A DNA stretch of 29,417 nt from Wuchereria bancrofti (lineage: Eukaryota; Nematoda; Chromadorea; Rhabditida; Onchocercidae). A model generated the notes under the pieces. It saw nothing but the letters and a program-made list of their open reading frames with translations, was not told the origin of the DNA and searched no databases. A program made the translations under genes and the position numbers. Positions 9,336 through 19,987 of this stretch are shown piece after piece; positions within the stretch are counted from its first letter, which is position 1; each line of letters opens with the position of its first letter. The stretch is from assembly GCA_005281725.1 (NCBI GenBank), contig SSBO01000038.1, positions 1-29,417 of the forward strand, in the 5' to 3' direction.

Positions 9336-10739
9336 NATTTTATAAGAAACTTTTATAATTTCTCTCTTTTTTTATGTTACACATAAAATGCTTAAATTAT
9401 CAATTTAAAAACGTTCAAAAATTTAACCTTTATGTCAAATATACTTTATGTTACAAAATAATTGTGCTAAAAAATTTTTACATAATAATTAAAGTGTAAG
9501 AGAAAAAAATAATATGACAGATAATTCCAAAAAATGAAAAAAATTAAAAATAAACTTACTAGTTATTTAATTAGGAAAAAAATTAAAAATGAGCTCACTA
9601 ATTAATTAATTAGAAAAATGAAAGAAAATTAGAAAACTGCCTATAATTAAAAAATTCACTAATTAAAAAAGGCTTACTAATTATTTAAAAAAACAAAAAT
9701 ATTTAAAACATACTAAAGTTTGTGTGATGCATTTCTGACGTTGCTGAAATGTACAACGTATATTTCATACAGGAAGCATAATCATTGCTAAGGTTTATTT
9801 TTTGTTAACAGATATTCTTCATAATTCATTTTTAAAATAACTATAAACTTTTCAATTTTTCCTTTGTCAACTTTTTAATTTGATGTAGTCCGGTTATAGA
9901 ACTGGTGTAACTAATAAATTTTATGTAATAATTGTTTCATATTTTTTTTTTAAAAATTTATGTAATAATTTATTTCTTTTTCAAACTAATACTTATTAAT
10001 TTAATATAGCATACAATTGGCGTAATTAATAATACTTGATGTGTTTTATTTTAAATGAATTTTTGCAAACAAAAATTATAAATTATTTTAATTAAGTGAC
10101 CTTGAGTTTAATTAATTGGAAAATTTTTATTGAGATTATTTCAGCTTTATTTTAATTTTAATTGGGATTAAAGGGGTAGTTTTTCGAGTCAAAAAGATTC
10201 TTTAGTTTAGATCAGCTAAGTATTTTTATGAATTTTATTATGAATGCAAATTTTTTCACTTTTCATTTCATATTTAATAGATTTAATGTTGCTACTATAA
10301 TTATCAGCCAAAGTTAATTATCTAGCAAAATTTTCACAATAAATGTTTTCGATAAAAAAAATATAAACTGAACCAAATTTATTCGAAAAATTCAATTTCT
10401 TTCAGCTTAATTTAGTTTTTCGGTCATTTTGATTTTTTATGCAATACTTCAATTCGTCTTAGATAAATGCTTTTTTATAAAACGGAAAAACTTAGCAATT
10501 CATAAAATAAATAAATAAGCAAAAAAAAAAAACTTAGCAATTCACAAAATAAATAAATAAGCAAAAGAAAATAAAAAAATGATTAGAATTTTAAATTATT
10601 CTTGAGATTGGAGAAAAAAGAAGAAAGAAGAAGAAGAAGAAAGAAGAAGAAACAAGAAGAAGAAAGAAGAAGAAGAAAGAAGAAGAAGAAAGAAGAAGAA
10701 GAAAGAAGAAGAAGAAAGAAGAAGAAGAAAGAAGAAGAA
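9336..10739. repeat. Second copy of the ~1.4-kb AT-rich block
   Basis: Matches 7867-9233 at an offset of 1469, rising to 1506 after a 37-base insertion near 9930-9966. The insertion itself ends in a repeat of the local TTTATGTAATAAT sequence. It continues into the long purine array without a gap. Confidence 0.9.
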
Positions 10740-11219
10740 GAAAGAAGAAGAAAGAAGAAGAAACAAGAAGAAAGAAGAAAAAAGAAGAAGAAGAAAGAAG
10801 AAGGAGAAGAAAGAAGAAGGAGAAGAAAGAAGAAGAAAGAAGAAAGAAGAAGAAGAAAGAAGAAGAAACAAGAAGAAAGAAGAAGAAAGAAGAAGAAGAA
10901 AGAAGAAGAAGAAAGAAGAAGAAGAAAGAAGAAGAAAGAAGAAAAAGGAGAAAGAAGAAAGAAGAAGAAGAAAGAAGAAGAAGAAGAAAGAAGAAGAAGA
11001 AGAAAGAAGAAGAAGAAAGAAGAAGAAGAAGAAGAAAGAAGAAGAAGAAAGAAGAAGAAGAAGAAAGAAGAAGAAGAAGAAAGAAGAAGAAGAAGAAAGA
11101 AGAAGGAGAAAGAAGAAGAAGAAAGAAGAAGAAGAAAGAAGAAGAAAGAAGAAGAAAGAAGAAGAAGAAGAAGAAGAAAGAAGAAGAAGAAAGAAGGAGA
11201 AGAAAGAAGAGGAAGAATA
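10606..11219 (+). repeat. Long pure-purine minisatellite (GAA/GAAA), ~600 bp
   Basis: An almost uninterrupted A/G strand, built mostly from a 13-base unit (AAGAAGAAGAAAG) with 10-, 13- and 16-base variants, rare C interruptions (GAAACAAG) and a few GGAG variants. The unit length is not a multiple of three, so translation cycles through Lys, Glu and Arg runs. With no T on this strand, stop codons cannot occur. The long open frames on both strands here (10602-11279 plus, 10591-11226 minus) are by-products of composition. It is followed by a short AAT run (11217-11252). Confidence 0.95.
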
Positions 11220-11252
11220 ATAACAATAATGGTAATAATAATAATAATAATA
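11217..11252. repeat. AAT microsatellite
   Basis: Imperfect (AAT)n directly following the purine array. Confidence 0.85.
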
Positions 11253-11722
11253 TTTCCTACTATATTAATGCATTACTAGTTTAATAAAAATGTTTTGCAA
11301 TGAGAAAAAAAGTTTATCATTATCTGAATGCATTTGTAGTAATTAATTATATTAAGATTAAGGCGGAATTAATTAACTGAATTATATGCACAACGAGTGT
11401 ATTGTAAATAATTTTTTTTTAAAAAATGTAAATAAAATCAAGAACAAAAACAAATTATATGCATATTATTGCATTATTAATAAACATTTTTTTTACTAGT
11501 ATTAACGCCCATTATTAAATTTAATGTGGTTTTTACTACGTATTTTTTGATTATCATTTTGTTTGATAAATTATTTTTCTTAAAAATTAATATGATGTTC
11601 AAATTCAATTTTTTTCTCTTTTCTTCTCCTCTTTTCATTTACATTTTCCCACTCACTCAAATATTTTTATTAACTAAAATTAATTTATAACATTGAAATT
11701 AAAATATTCGCACGGACAATAG

Positions 11723-11764
11723 GTTTCTTGGATATAGGTATAATTATGCCTATATCCAAGAAAC
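11723..11764. other. Near-perfect 42-base palindrome (16-bp stem)
   Basis: GTTTCTTGGATATAGG and its exact reverse complement CCTATATCCAAGAAAC are separated by ten bases (TATAATTATG), which are themselves nearly self-complementary. It lies about 175 bases past the unc-1 stop on the gene's strand, just beyond a candidate AATAAA. It could be an RNA stem-loop at the 3' end of unc-1, a short inverted-repeat relic, or a small-RNA hairpin. Confidence 0.9.
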
Positions 11765-11771
11765 AATAAAT

Positions 11772-11777
11772 TTTATT
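11772..11777 (-). terminator. Candidate unc-1 polyadenylation signal (AATAAA)
   Basis: AATAAA on the minus strand about 162 bases after the unc-1 stop codon. AT-rich DNA produces such hexamers often, so this is only a candidate. Confidence 0.35.
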
Positions 11778-11938
11778 ATCAATCACACGTTATCATCAAA
11801 TACAAATTGGGTTGTAATGAAATAAAGTGAGACATATTGAAATCCGGAAATTTTTTCATTCCGGTTTTCATATTGACGAATTTCTTGTCATTGTTTTCAC
11901 GTTATTCCTTTGTTTGGTTTTTCTTTTTTACATATTAA

Positions 11939-12014
11939 TTAATTATCTTTCTTCATAAATGCTCCAAACATTTCCACAGGTACCGGAAATACGATTGTTG
12001 AATTGTGTTCCGCT
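11939..12014 (-). CDS. unc-1: unc-1 coding exon 8 (C-terminus and stop)
   Basis: Acceptor TTTTATAG, then one base completing an Ala codon and [20 protein letters not shown], ending KKDN and TAA. 76 bases. This is the conserved stomatin C-terminal strand and tail. Confidence 0.95.
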
Positions 12015-15000
12015 CTATAAAATATTTTTGAAATGATTTATCATCTTTTATCATTAGTTATAATATGCACCACTTATTGTTACTTATAAATGATAATATA
12101 TTTATTTATAATTGCTGTCGCTGTTATCACTATATGTCATTACTTCATCAATTGTAAACACATATATCAGGTAAAGTTAGGAAAAAACTTTTCATAATAT
12201 TTAAATTAGTTAGATTGTTAATTGCAAAAGATAATATGTTTTATTGGATGATCAAATAAGCTTATCTTCTTATACATAAAATAATTATCAATTTTTCAAT
12301 TAATACTTCAACAACTTGATTTTTCTTTTTCTTTGAATTTGTTCTTTTTAAATAATTTTGAAATTAAGAATTTCTTTTTATCAGTGAAAAAAAAGAAGGA
12401 ATCATATACGCGATGCTATTCAATGCTTGAAGATGTCGTAACTGTAAGGCTACCGGATTAGATTGAATTACATCGGCGGCTTCTTTAAGTGCTCGAGATG
12501 CCTTCAATTTCAGTTAGATATTATGAATGTAAATAAATTATCATTTAAATTAATTAAAATTTAATAAAATTGAAATTTTGCAAAAAAAAAAAATTTGAAG
12601 TAACAAATAAATTGAACTAAAGTAAATGTTAGATGAGTATTTCTTTATTTTTTTTCTTCATATATTTTTATATTTTGAATAAATATTTTAATCTTTCAAT
12701 TCATATATTTTGCATAATTCTACCAAAATAGAATTATTATTTTAGTTAAAATTTAATTCCTGTAGTTAGAATTTTAATTCTTATTATTTAATGAAATAAA
12801 TTCTAAAGAAAAAAAGCAGATATATTGTAAGAAACATTTTTTTAATTCAATAAAAACACTCGGTAATATTTAAATGAGTTTGAGTTTTAAGATAAATTAA
12901 GTGATTGAAGAATTGATAAAGGACAAATATGATTTGTTTTTTGTTTAATTTTATGATAATTCTAACTTCATAATAAGAGATTGAAAAAAAAATGTGACTA
13001 TCACTTACCTTTTGTTCACCTTCCGCTGCAACAACTTTAGCGCGTGCTTCACGTGCAGCTTCAGCTTCTGCTGCCATTGCACGTGTTAACTGTTGAGGTA
13101 ATCTAATATCTTTGACTTCTACTCGTTCCACCTGTAATTTACTGTCATTAATAATAGTACCTATAATTTACCGATAATTTACTTTCAGTAATAAGTGAAA
13201 AACATTCTATTAATAATTAATAGTATCAATTGGACAATTGTTTCAAGATTTTTCAATTATTTTCATTATCACTATTAGCATATATATAATAAAAGATTAA
13301 AACGTCTAAGATTTTCTCATATATTCAAAAAAAGAAATAATTAAAAAACAAAATAACAAAAAAAAGAAAGGTTAAACCTTAACACCCCAATGTTCTGTTC
13401 CTTCATCCAAAATTGTTTCACAAAGTTGTGCAATAGCTTCACGTTCCGTTAACATCTCGGTCAAAGTTTTCATGCCTAAATTAAAAATGGCCTGGGATTT
13501 TTTTCTAGGATTTCATATGTCACATAGCTCTCATTAAAGTATAGCCTAAGTCTTATCATAGAATTCTAATTTTAAGATAAGTCCAGTTTGGCTTTTTTTC
13601 TTTTTTTAGAGTAATTTAAATAATGGAAAACTTTACTGTAAAAATATATTTTTTTATATCATTCTTTTTTTTTCGAAAAGTTTTTTCTTATTTTTTCGAA
13701 ATTTAATTTCTTCCTATTAAATACAAATTAAACTTTTTACTAGAATAAGCGGTAAAAGTTTAAGTTAATGTGATGAAAAATTTGCTACCTATAAAAAAAG
13801 AAGCGATAATGTATAGTTTAATCCATTTCAATAATTAATTTTCATCTTTTGCTAAATTAACCAGTCTTATCTGCTATTCACTGAGTAATGATTAAATTTT
13901 TTGATTAAATTTACGAATTCCAAAATTTAATTTTGACTTTATTTCTTTTTTTGTAATAAATACAAAATAAATTATTTAAAATTTAAAAAACTATAATTAT
14001 TCATTTCTATTATCTTTATCCAAAATTATATTACTCCATGTTCTGTTATTCACATATTTCATGGTTTTGAAGTTTAAAATTATTAAAAAAAGTTATTCAG
14101 TTAAAAAAAAAATTACTTTAATTCAACTAATTCAAATAATTAAATTACCAAGTGCGTTACGCAAAGTTGTTTGAGCGAGCAATTTTGTCGAGTATATGGC
14201 ATCGTCAACGTTATTCACGGATGCAATCGGATCAGACGTACGAAAATAGACGACGGCGTCAACAGATACCGTTACCGAATCTTTTGAAAGAATTTCTTGC
14301 GGAGGCACAGCATATGATACAACCCTTTAAAAAAAGTTCTTTTTTTTCATTTAATTAATCAAAAAAATTGCAAACATTTTGATGATTAAATTTGTTTTTT
14401 TTTTTTTGACTTGCCTTTTTGATAAATTCTTTTTATTCCTTTCCTTTTCTTTCTTTTTATTGGATGATAAAATATATTTTGTATGTTTTTTATATTTATA
14501 AAAAACAACAAACAAAAAAATTGACGTGGCCTTTAGCTAAAGTTATTATAATCATATTTGAAGTATTAGGTGATAATAAACTGAAAAAATGTTTATCCTT
14601 CCATTTTCATTTTTGCATAACGACACTTAAAAAATTGATATCATCTATAAAAGTGAACAATACTTCAATTTCTTCCTAATTCATAGAGAGAAGGGGAAAA
14701 AACGCAAGAATGAAAGGAAGAGAGAAAAAGACGAAAGCTTATTTAAATTTTCATAAATAGCAATAGTTTGGTGAAAAAAAAATGTAAAAATAAAATAAAG
14801 GAAACGAAAAAAAAAGAAAAGACGTCAGCATTTTCTTATTTCAAAAAACGAATTTTGAAGTATTCATTTCAGTATGCAATGCATTTGAGAATTGCTTGCT
14901 TGCTTATTCAATCGTAAAAAGATAATTCGAAAAAGAAAAAAGAAAAAGAAAGAAAATTTGTTGAAATATTTGCAAAAATTTTTTTGATAATAATATCATA

Positions 15001-18000
15001 TAATTACCATTGATTAATGCAAGAAAATGTTAATAATACTAAATTAAGCATAAATAGTAAATTTTGTATGATTTATTATGAAATTGCATAAAGAGGTGAA
15101 GAAATTATTTAAATCTTGCTTGATGATAAAATAATATTGCTTAGATATTTGTAAAAGAATTAAATTTAAATTAGTCTTAAATTTAAACATAATTAAATTT
15201 GTGAAGTCTAGATGACATAATAACTGACGAAAATATAATNAATTAAATTACCAAGTGCGTTACGCAAAGTTGTTTGAGCGAGCAATTTTGTCGAGTATAT
15301 GGCATCGTCAACGTTATTCACGGATGCAATCGGATCAGACGTACGAAAATAGACGACGGCGTCAACAGATACCGTTACCGAATCTTTTGAAAGAATTTCT
15401 TGCGGAGGCACAGCATATGATACAACCCTTTAAAAAAAGTTCTTTTTTTTCATTTAATTAATCAAAAAAATTGCAAACATTTTGATGATTAAATTTCTTT
15501 TTTTTTTGATTTGCCTTTTTGATAAATTCTTTTTATTTCTTTTCTTTTCCTTCTTTTTATTGGATGACAAAATATTTTTTGTATGCTTTTCTTTATTTTA
15601 TAAAAAATAAGAAATTGACATAGCCTTTAGCTAAAGTTATTATAATCATATTTGAAGTATTAGGTGATAATAATGTGACATATTACTGAAAAAATGTTTA
15701 TTCTTCCATTTTCATTTTTGCATAACGACACTTGAAAAATTGATATCATCTATAAAAGTGAACAATACTTCAATTTCTTTTCAACTCATAGAGAGAAGGG
15801 GAAAAATGCAAGAATGAAAGAAAGAAAAAGATGAAAGCTTATTTAAATTTTCATAAATAGCAATAGTTTGGTGAAAAAAAAGTAAAAATAAAATAAAGAA
15901 AATGAAAAAGAAAGAAAGGAAAAGACGTCAGCATTTTCTCATTTCAAAAAACGAATCTTTGAAGTATTGATTTCAGTATGCAATGCATTTGGGAATTGCT
16001 TGCTTGCTTATTCAATCGTAAAAAGATAACTAGAAAAAAAAATTTTGTTGAAATATTTGCAAAATTTTTTTTATAATAATATCTTATAATTACCATGGAT
16101 TAACACAAGAAAATATTAATAATACTAAATTAGGCATAAACAGTAAATTTTGTATGATTTATTGTGAAAATATTTAATAATAAATTAGTCCGGTTTAATA
16201 TATTGACAAACTATTATTATTGCTATTATTTATCATTACTGTTATTAGTACTATTATTATTACTATTATTATCATTATCATTGATAGATAAAATAAAGAT
16301 GAAGAATTGGTAAACAAGGAGATAAAAATTATCATATCAATAATTGCATAAAAAGGTGAAGAAATTATTTAAATCTTATTTGATGATAAAATAGCATTGC
16401 TTAGATATTTGTAAAAGAGTTAAATTTAAATTAGTCTTAAATTCAAATATAATTAAATTTGTGAAGTTCTGAAGAAAATACGATGATGACTTGTTATCAT
16501 TATTAATGTTATTATTATCATTAATTATTACTTTAGAAGGATCAAAGAGAAAAACTAGAAAAGTAGAAAATATGTTTTCTATTGAAAAATTAATTGTACA
16601 ATGTAATGAAATCAATTAGTGTTAACCTATCATTTAATATCACAAATACAGAAAAGAATAATTTGTGATCTTATTTTTATTAAAGATGAAAAATAAAATG
16701 AAAAAAAAATGAATTTGAAGAGATAAAAATTAGATGACAAAGAGAGAAGGAAAAGTGAAAGAAGGGAGAGAAAAAATAAAATATGATTAAATGAACAATG
16801 TTTTTTTTCGTGCATTTTTCGCCTGCATTACTTTTCCATTCGAGGAAATAAAATTTCAAGTTTTTCAACATGATTACATTTGTTTGAAATGATTTGTATT
16901 TATTTTTATTTAGTAAATACTACTGTATGTGTCTCCGTTTCTCTTCTTTTTCTTTTATTTTCGTAGTGAAATTTATTTCTTTGAAAAATTCTCAAACTAA
17001 CTAAAAATCTCCATGTTTTTATTAATATAAACTTAATCATAAAAACACGGAATGCTTCAAAATTTCATATTATAAATATTGAAATAGCTGGCATTTGTCT
17101 TTTAGCAAAAAAGGAGGCAGAGAGAAAGAGAGAGAGGTTAATCCTAATTTAAAAATTGACACATGTCAACATGAAAAGATTAAACAACCGAACGTATTAT
17201 TGTTATTGTCATTGTTATTATTATTATTATCATTATCATTATTATTATTATTACTATTTTATCATTCAGATATATATTCATGCAAAATTTGAACATTTTT
17301 TGATATATCAAATTTAAATTAAATAATAAGGAATAATGTTTATTTCATATTTACAATTTATTTCATAATAAATTCATTGATATTTTAAAACTATAACTAC
17401 TGAAAATGATGATGACTACAAGAATAAGTACTAGAAAATTCAAAAGAAAAGAAAAAACAAAAGAAGCAAATAGTGGTGAACATTTTTAAAATATAACAGA
17501 TAACGGAATAGAAAAAAAGTGAAATAAACATGTTTTCAATTAAAACATAAAATTAAAAAAGTTCAAAATTCAAATGGATTGAGGTAGAACTACCTTCAAC
17601 TGCTACCGTAATAATGTCTTCTTGCTACTGTTCATATAAATGTTGTACAATAGTGATAGTAGTATACTATAGTAGAAATTATGTTTGGAAAATGATTAAA
17701 AAAATAACCTAAGATCAATTTTTCTGTATGTATCAATGCATGGTATGACAAATATCATTCCTGGTCCACGAGCGCCACCGAAAACAAGTCGACCAATTCG
17801 AAATATTACTACCCTTTCGTACTCTTTGATGACCTATAGTATTATTTTAATTATTAAATAATTCATTTCATACAATTAATTGTAAATTTTCAATTTAGTT
17901 TTTAAAAACTATCTTCACCGATTTTCTATTGATCTAATAAGTGTACTAGAAAGAATTTAAATGCGAAAGTTTAAAGGAATTTTTCTAATATCAAATTTAA

Positions 18001-18572
18001 ATTCTAATTGTTACTGATTATTGTTAAACAATAATTAATTGAACCGCTAATCAGTTGTGAAATAAAGTCTGCAGGGAAGAAATTAACATATTTACTTTTA
18101 AGCAAACACACATAGAAAATGGAAAGGTAATTATGATTAGAATCCATGAAAGCACTAAAAGTGCATAACCAAATATGGTACCAATCGTTTCATAATCCGG
18201 TGGTACATCCTGAAATTCATTTCAATAGTATTATGGCGAAGGAGAAGTAAACAGTTGGATATTGTTAAAAAGAAGCAAAAAATATGTTATTCCAGAATTT
18301 CGAAAGCTTTTTTTTTATTCCGGAAAACTAATACATACCGTTAAGATTATTATTGATTGTGATTAAAAACATTTTTTGGGATCTAATAAAACGTAAACAA
18401 ATTAAATGATCAATATTAGTAATCTAGTGACCATATCTTCAATATGCCGCAGCATTGCATAATAGCGCTTATTATGATATTTAAAAGAAAAAAAATTGAA
18501 AAAATTTACACTTACCTGATTAGAAGAAGGTGTTACCCATTGTGGGTCCGTTCGGGCATTTTTCGAAGACAT
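11939..18572 (-). CDS. unc-1: UNC-1 orthologue, stomatin/PHB membrane protein (8 coding exons, 286 aa)
   Basis: Eight minus-strand exons with GT...AG junctions join in phase from ATG at 18572 to TAA at 11939: 18572-18516, 18209-18096, 17833-17709, exon 4 (15427-15252 or its twin 14324-14149), 13475-13378, 13131-13009, 12501-12410 and 12014-11939. The product is 286 residues, close to C. elegans UNC-1. N-terminal [20 protein letters not shown] is a hallmark of UNC-1 rather than of MEC-2 or other stomatins. A hydrophobic hairpin spans about residues 31-55, with the conserved hairpin Pro at 49 and Cys at 53 and 55 as candidate palmitoylation sites. The stomatin/PHB domain follows ([47 protein letters not shown]), then the Ala/Glu-rich helix [15 protein letters not shown] and a C-terminal [13 protein letters not shown]. 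In C. elegans UNC-1 acts at the inner face of the plasma membrane, regulates UNC-9 innexin gap junctions and affects locomotion and volatile-anaesthetic response. That role is inferred here by orthology. Confidence 0.96.
12410..12501 (-). CDS. unc-1: unc-1 coding exon 7
   Basis: Acceptor TTGAAG, then [20 protein letters not shown] and [10 protein letters not shown] plus two bases. The donor is GTATAT. 92 bases. The acceptor has a weak pyrimidine tract, but reading frame and homology fix the boundary. Confidence 0.93.
13009..13131 (-). CDS. unc-1: unc-1 coding exon 6
   Basis: Acceptor AATTACAG, then 41 codons starting [20 protein letters not shown] and ending AAEGEQK. The donor is GTAAGT. This is the end of the PHB domain and the Ala/Glu-rich oligomerisation helix. 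Confidence 0.96.
13378..13475 (-). CDS. unc-1: unc-1 coding exon 5
   Basis: Acceptor TAATTTAG, two bases completing Gly, then [20 protein letters not shown] and [12 protein letters not shown]. The donor is GTTTAA. 98 bases. Confidence 0.95.
14149..14324 (-). CDS. unc-1: unc-1 coding exon 4, downstream copy (4a)
   Basis: 176 bases encoding [20 protein letters not shown] through TTLRNAL, the core of the stomatin/PHB domain, with acceptor TTTAAAG and donor GTAATT. It is identical to 15252-15427. Because 176 is not a multiple of three, a transcript including both copies would shift frame, so only one can be used per mRNA. Confidence 0.9.
15240..15240. other. Single-N assembly gap in unc-1 intron, at the start of an exon-4 repeat
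   Basis: The bases right of the N (15241 onward) restart the sequence at 14138, just outside the exon-4 donor. Confidence 0.9.
15252..15427 (-). CDS. unc-1: unc-1 coding exon 4, upstream copy (4b)
   Basis: Identical in sequence and splice sites to 14149-14324. It is contiguous without a gap with the intron leading up to exon 3, whereas copy 4a is contiguous with exon 5. Both are therefore physically linked to part of the gene. Confidence 0.9.
16206..16285. repeat. Imperfect TTA/ATT microsatellite in unc-1 intron 3
   Basis: Runs of TATTATTAT interrupted by GTTATT and TCATTATCATT. It lies within the extra segment that distinguishes the second exon-4 block from the first. Confidence 0.8.
17196..17258. 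repeat. Imperfect TTA microsatellite in unc-1 intron 3
   Basis: TTATTGTTATTGTCATTGTTATTATTATTATC-type repeat. It produces Leu/Ser runs when translated, with no sign of being coding. Confidence 0.8.
17709..17833 (-). CDS. unc-1: unc-1 coding exon 3
   Basis: Acceptor ACTATAG, then [39 protein letters not shown] and IDL plus two bases of an Arg codon. The donor is GTTATT. 125 bases. This is the start of the stomatin/PHB domain directly after the membrane hairpin. Confidence 0.95.
18096..18209 (-). CDS. unc-1: unc-1 coding exon 2 (membrane hairpin)
   Basis: Acceptor AATTTCAG, then 38 codons: [16 protein letters not shown], a hydrophobic stretch [20 protein letters not shown] and LK. The donor is GTAAAT. 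It encodes the intramembrane hairpin with Pro49. Confidence 0.96.
18516..18572 (-). CDS. unc-1: unc-1 coding exon 1 (start codon)
   Basis: ATG at 18572 followed by [18 protein letters not shown] (19 codons with Met). The donor is GTAAGT. The start is chosen because it aligns with the UNC-1 N-terminus and is the only ATG in this frame between the upstream acceptor and the conserved [10 protein letters not shown] block. The upstream 48 bases are open in the same frame, so an upstream exon adding N-terminal residues cannot be excluded. Confidence 0.9.
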
Positions 18573-18620
18573 CGACCCGTTGGAACCCAATTCCGTCTTA
18601 ATATAGTATTTTGACCCGTT

Positions 18621-18630
18621 CTAAAAAATT
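18621..18630 (-). promoter_or_regulatory. Candidate spliced-leader (trans-splice) acceptor of unc-1
   Basis: AATTTTTTAG on the minus strand directly precedes AACGGGTC, 48 bases upstream of the start codon. Many nematode mRNAs receive a spliced leader at such a T-rich AG shortly before the ATG. An ordinary acceptor for an upstream 5' exon would look the same. Confidence 0.5.
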
Positions 18631-18780
18631 TCTAAAATAATTAATATATTGTAATAATTATATACAATAATAACATTATTGCAATAAACAATTGAAAAAT
18701 TCAAAAGCAGAAGATCAATAAATAATTAAGTCTAAAGTAATTACACAGTAGTGAAATAAACTAAGCATATGAAAAGCTTA

Positions 18781-18830
18781 AAGAATATTCACAATATTTA
18801 TATTAAAGAATATTCACAATATTTATATGA
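18781..18830. repeat. 25-base tandem duplication upstream of unc-1
   Basis: AAGAATATTCACAATATTTA followed by TATTA or TATGA, twice in a row, about 210 bases upstream of the unc-1 start. It also appears in the duplicate at 25916-25965. Confidence 0.9.
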
Positions 18831-19987
18831 AATTTAGCATTAATTTATTACATTTTTGAATTTTCTAACACCGATGACTAATTAACTGAAATGAAATTTA
18901 CATAAACTGGATACTACATAGAAGTAAATCTATTCTCGCAAAACTAAGTAAAAGTAAATCTACATTATTCGATTTTAACCTTTATTAAATCGAACTATGG
19001 TACTAATTTATTTAGCATATTAGAATCAAAAAAGACCCATTATTTTAAGACCTAAAATTTGTTGTAAACTAATTTATCTCATAATCAATCCTTAGTATAC
19101 ACATAATTTTAAGTTATATTAACACTCATCGCATATAAATTGCTAACTTTATAAGTTATTATAAATTATCAACAAATTAATAAAATAAAAGTTAATGAAT
19201 TAATTAATGCATATGATTGTTAGGCAATCTATTATTGTAAAAAATAAATTCTTACATTATATTACAATGAAGAAGAACTATCTTTTTACATTCCTTTTTT
19301 AATTTTCATTCTTACTAATTCAAAAATTACCATAAATGTAATTAAAATTGACAAGTTAAATTGTTAAAAGTTAAATTGTTGAAAAAAAAAACTTTTTTAA
19401 CGAATAGAAATCTTTATAATAAAGTTATTTCGATTTTCGAATAAATTTTTATTATGCATGTAAAATTTTCAATTCAAAAAAAAAAAACACTTTTTAAAAT
19501 TTTATATTCAAATATAGTTTGTGAACATATTTTTCATTACGGATTAAAAAACGTAATAGCTAGCACTTGAAAATAAATTTGCCATTTTATTTAAGAAAAA
19601 CAAAAAGAAAAAAGCTAAATAAATAAACAAATAAACAAGCATTTAAGTTTGACATTAAAATATTCACCATTTTAATCTTAAATTTGCAATTAATTCTGTT
19701 TTAGTTCAAAAAAGAAATCAAAATTAAAATTATATATGTAACATTTCGAATGGTATTATCATTTAATAAATTTTGCTATAAGTTTAATAACATATATCGC
19801 GAAACTCGAAATAATCTTGCAAACCTCCAAATAACTTACCAAATATATCAATAAAATTGTATTAATCCATAATATTAAATTTCGTTTTAATTGAACATTA
19901 GAAATGTAAAACTGTTTCAAATTATACATCATGTAAGCAGTCATTATTTAATCACTCATCTTCTCATTATACTTGAGCTTATCTGCT
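18831..19987. other. AT-rich upstream region of unc-1
   Basis: No gene recognised. The promoter of unc-1 presumably lies here, but no specific element can be pointed to. Confidence 0.5.

Larger units (their letters stand above)
11253..11938. other. AT-rich stretch downstream of unc-1, probably including its 3' UTR
   Basis: No coding potential seen. It contains a candidate minus-strand polyadenylation signal and a strong hairpin, listed separately. Confidence 0.6.
15241..16478. repeat. Second, diverged copy of the exon-4 and intron block (of 14138-15221)
   Basis: The first 256 bases (15241-15496) are identical to 14138-14393. Beyond that the two copies align throughout but differ by scattered substitutions and small indels, and by about 172 extra bases in this copy (16170-16341) that include a TTA-type microsatellite. 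The match fades near 16468-16478 against about 15210-15220. Confidence 0.88.

Noticed and set aside
10602..11279. A 225-residue Lys/Glu/Arg-rich open frame and its 211-residue antisense Phe/Leu/Ser partner
   Set aside because: Both are forced by a purine-only repeat in which stops cannot occur; no splice, start or homology support.
12847..13131. Exon 6 frame read on into the following intron as a 94-residue protein
   Set aside because: The conserved sequence stops at GEQK, exactly at a GTAAGT donor; the remainder is intron.
14152..14358. Arg/Gln-rich 68-residue plus-strand frame (also at 15255-15461)
   Set aside because: It is the antisense shadow of unc-1 exon 4.
17591..17625. Possible extra unc-1 exon between exons 3 and 4 on the minus strand, reading [11 protein letters not shown], vaguely like part of exon 4
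   Set aside because: The match needs a gap and covers about ten residues, and in the phase set by exon 3 it runs into a stop. Probably chance or an unreadable relic.
18402..18590. 62-residue frame starting upstream of unc-1 exon 1 and reading through the donor
   Set aside because: It uses TTG as start and translates intron 1. The ATG at 18572 and the GTAAGT donor fit the UNC-1 family.
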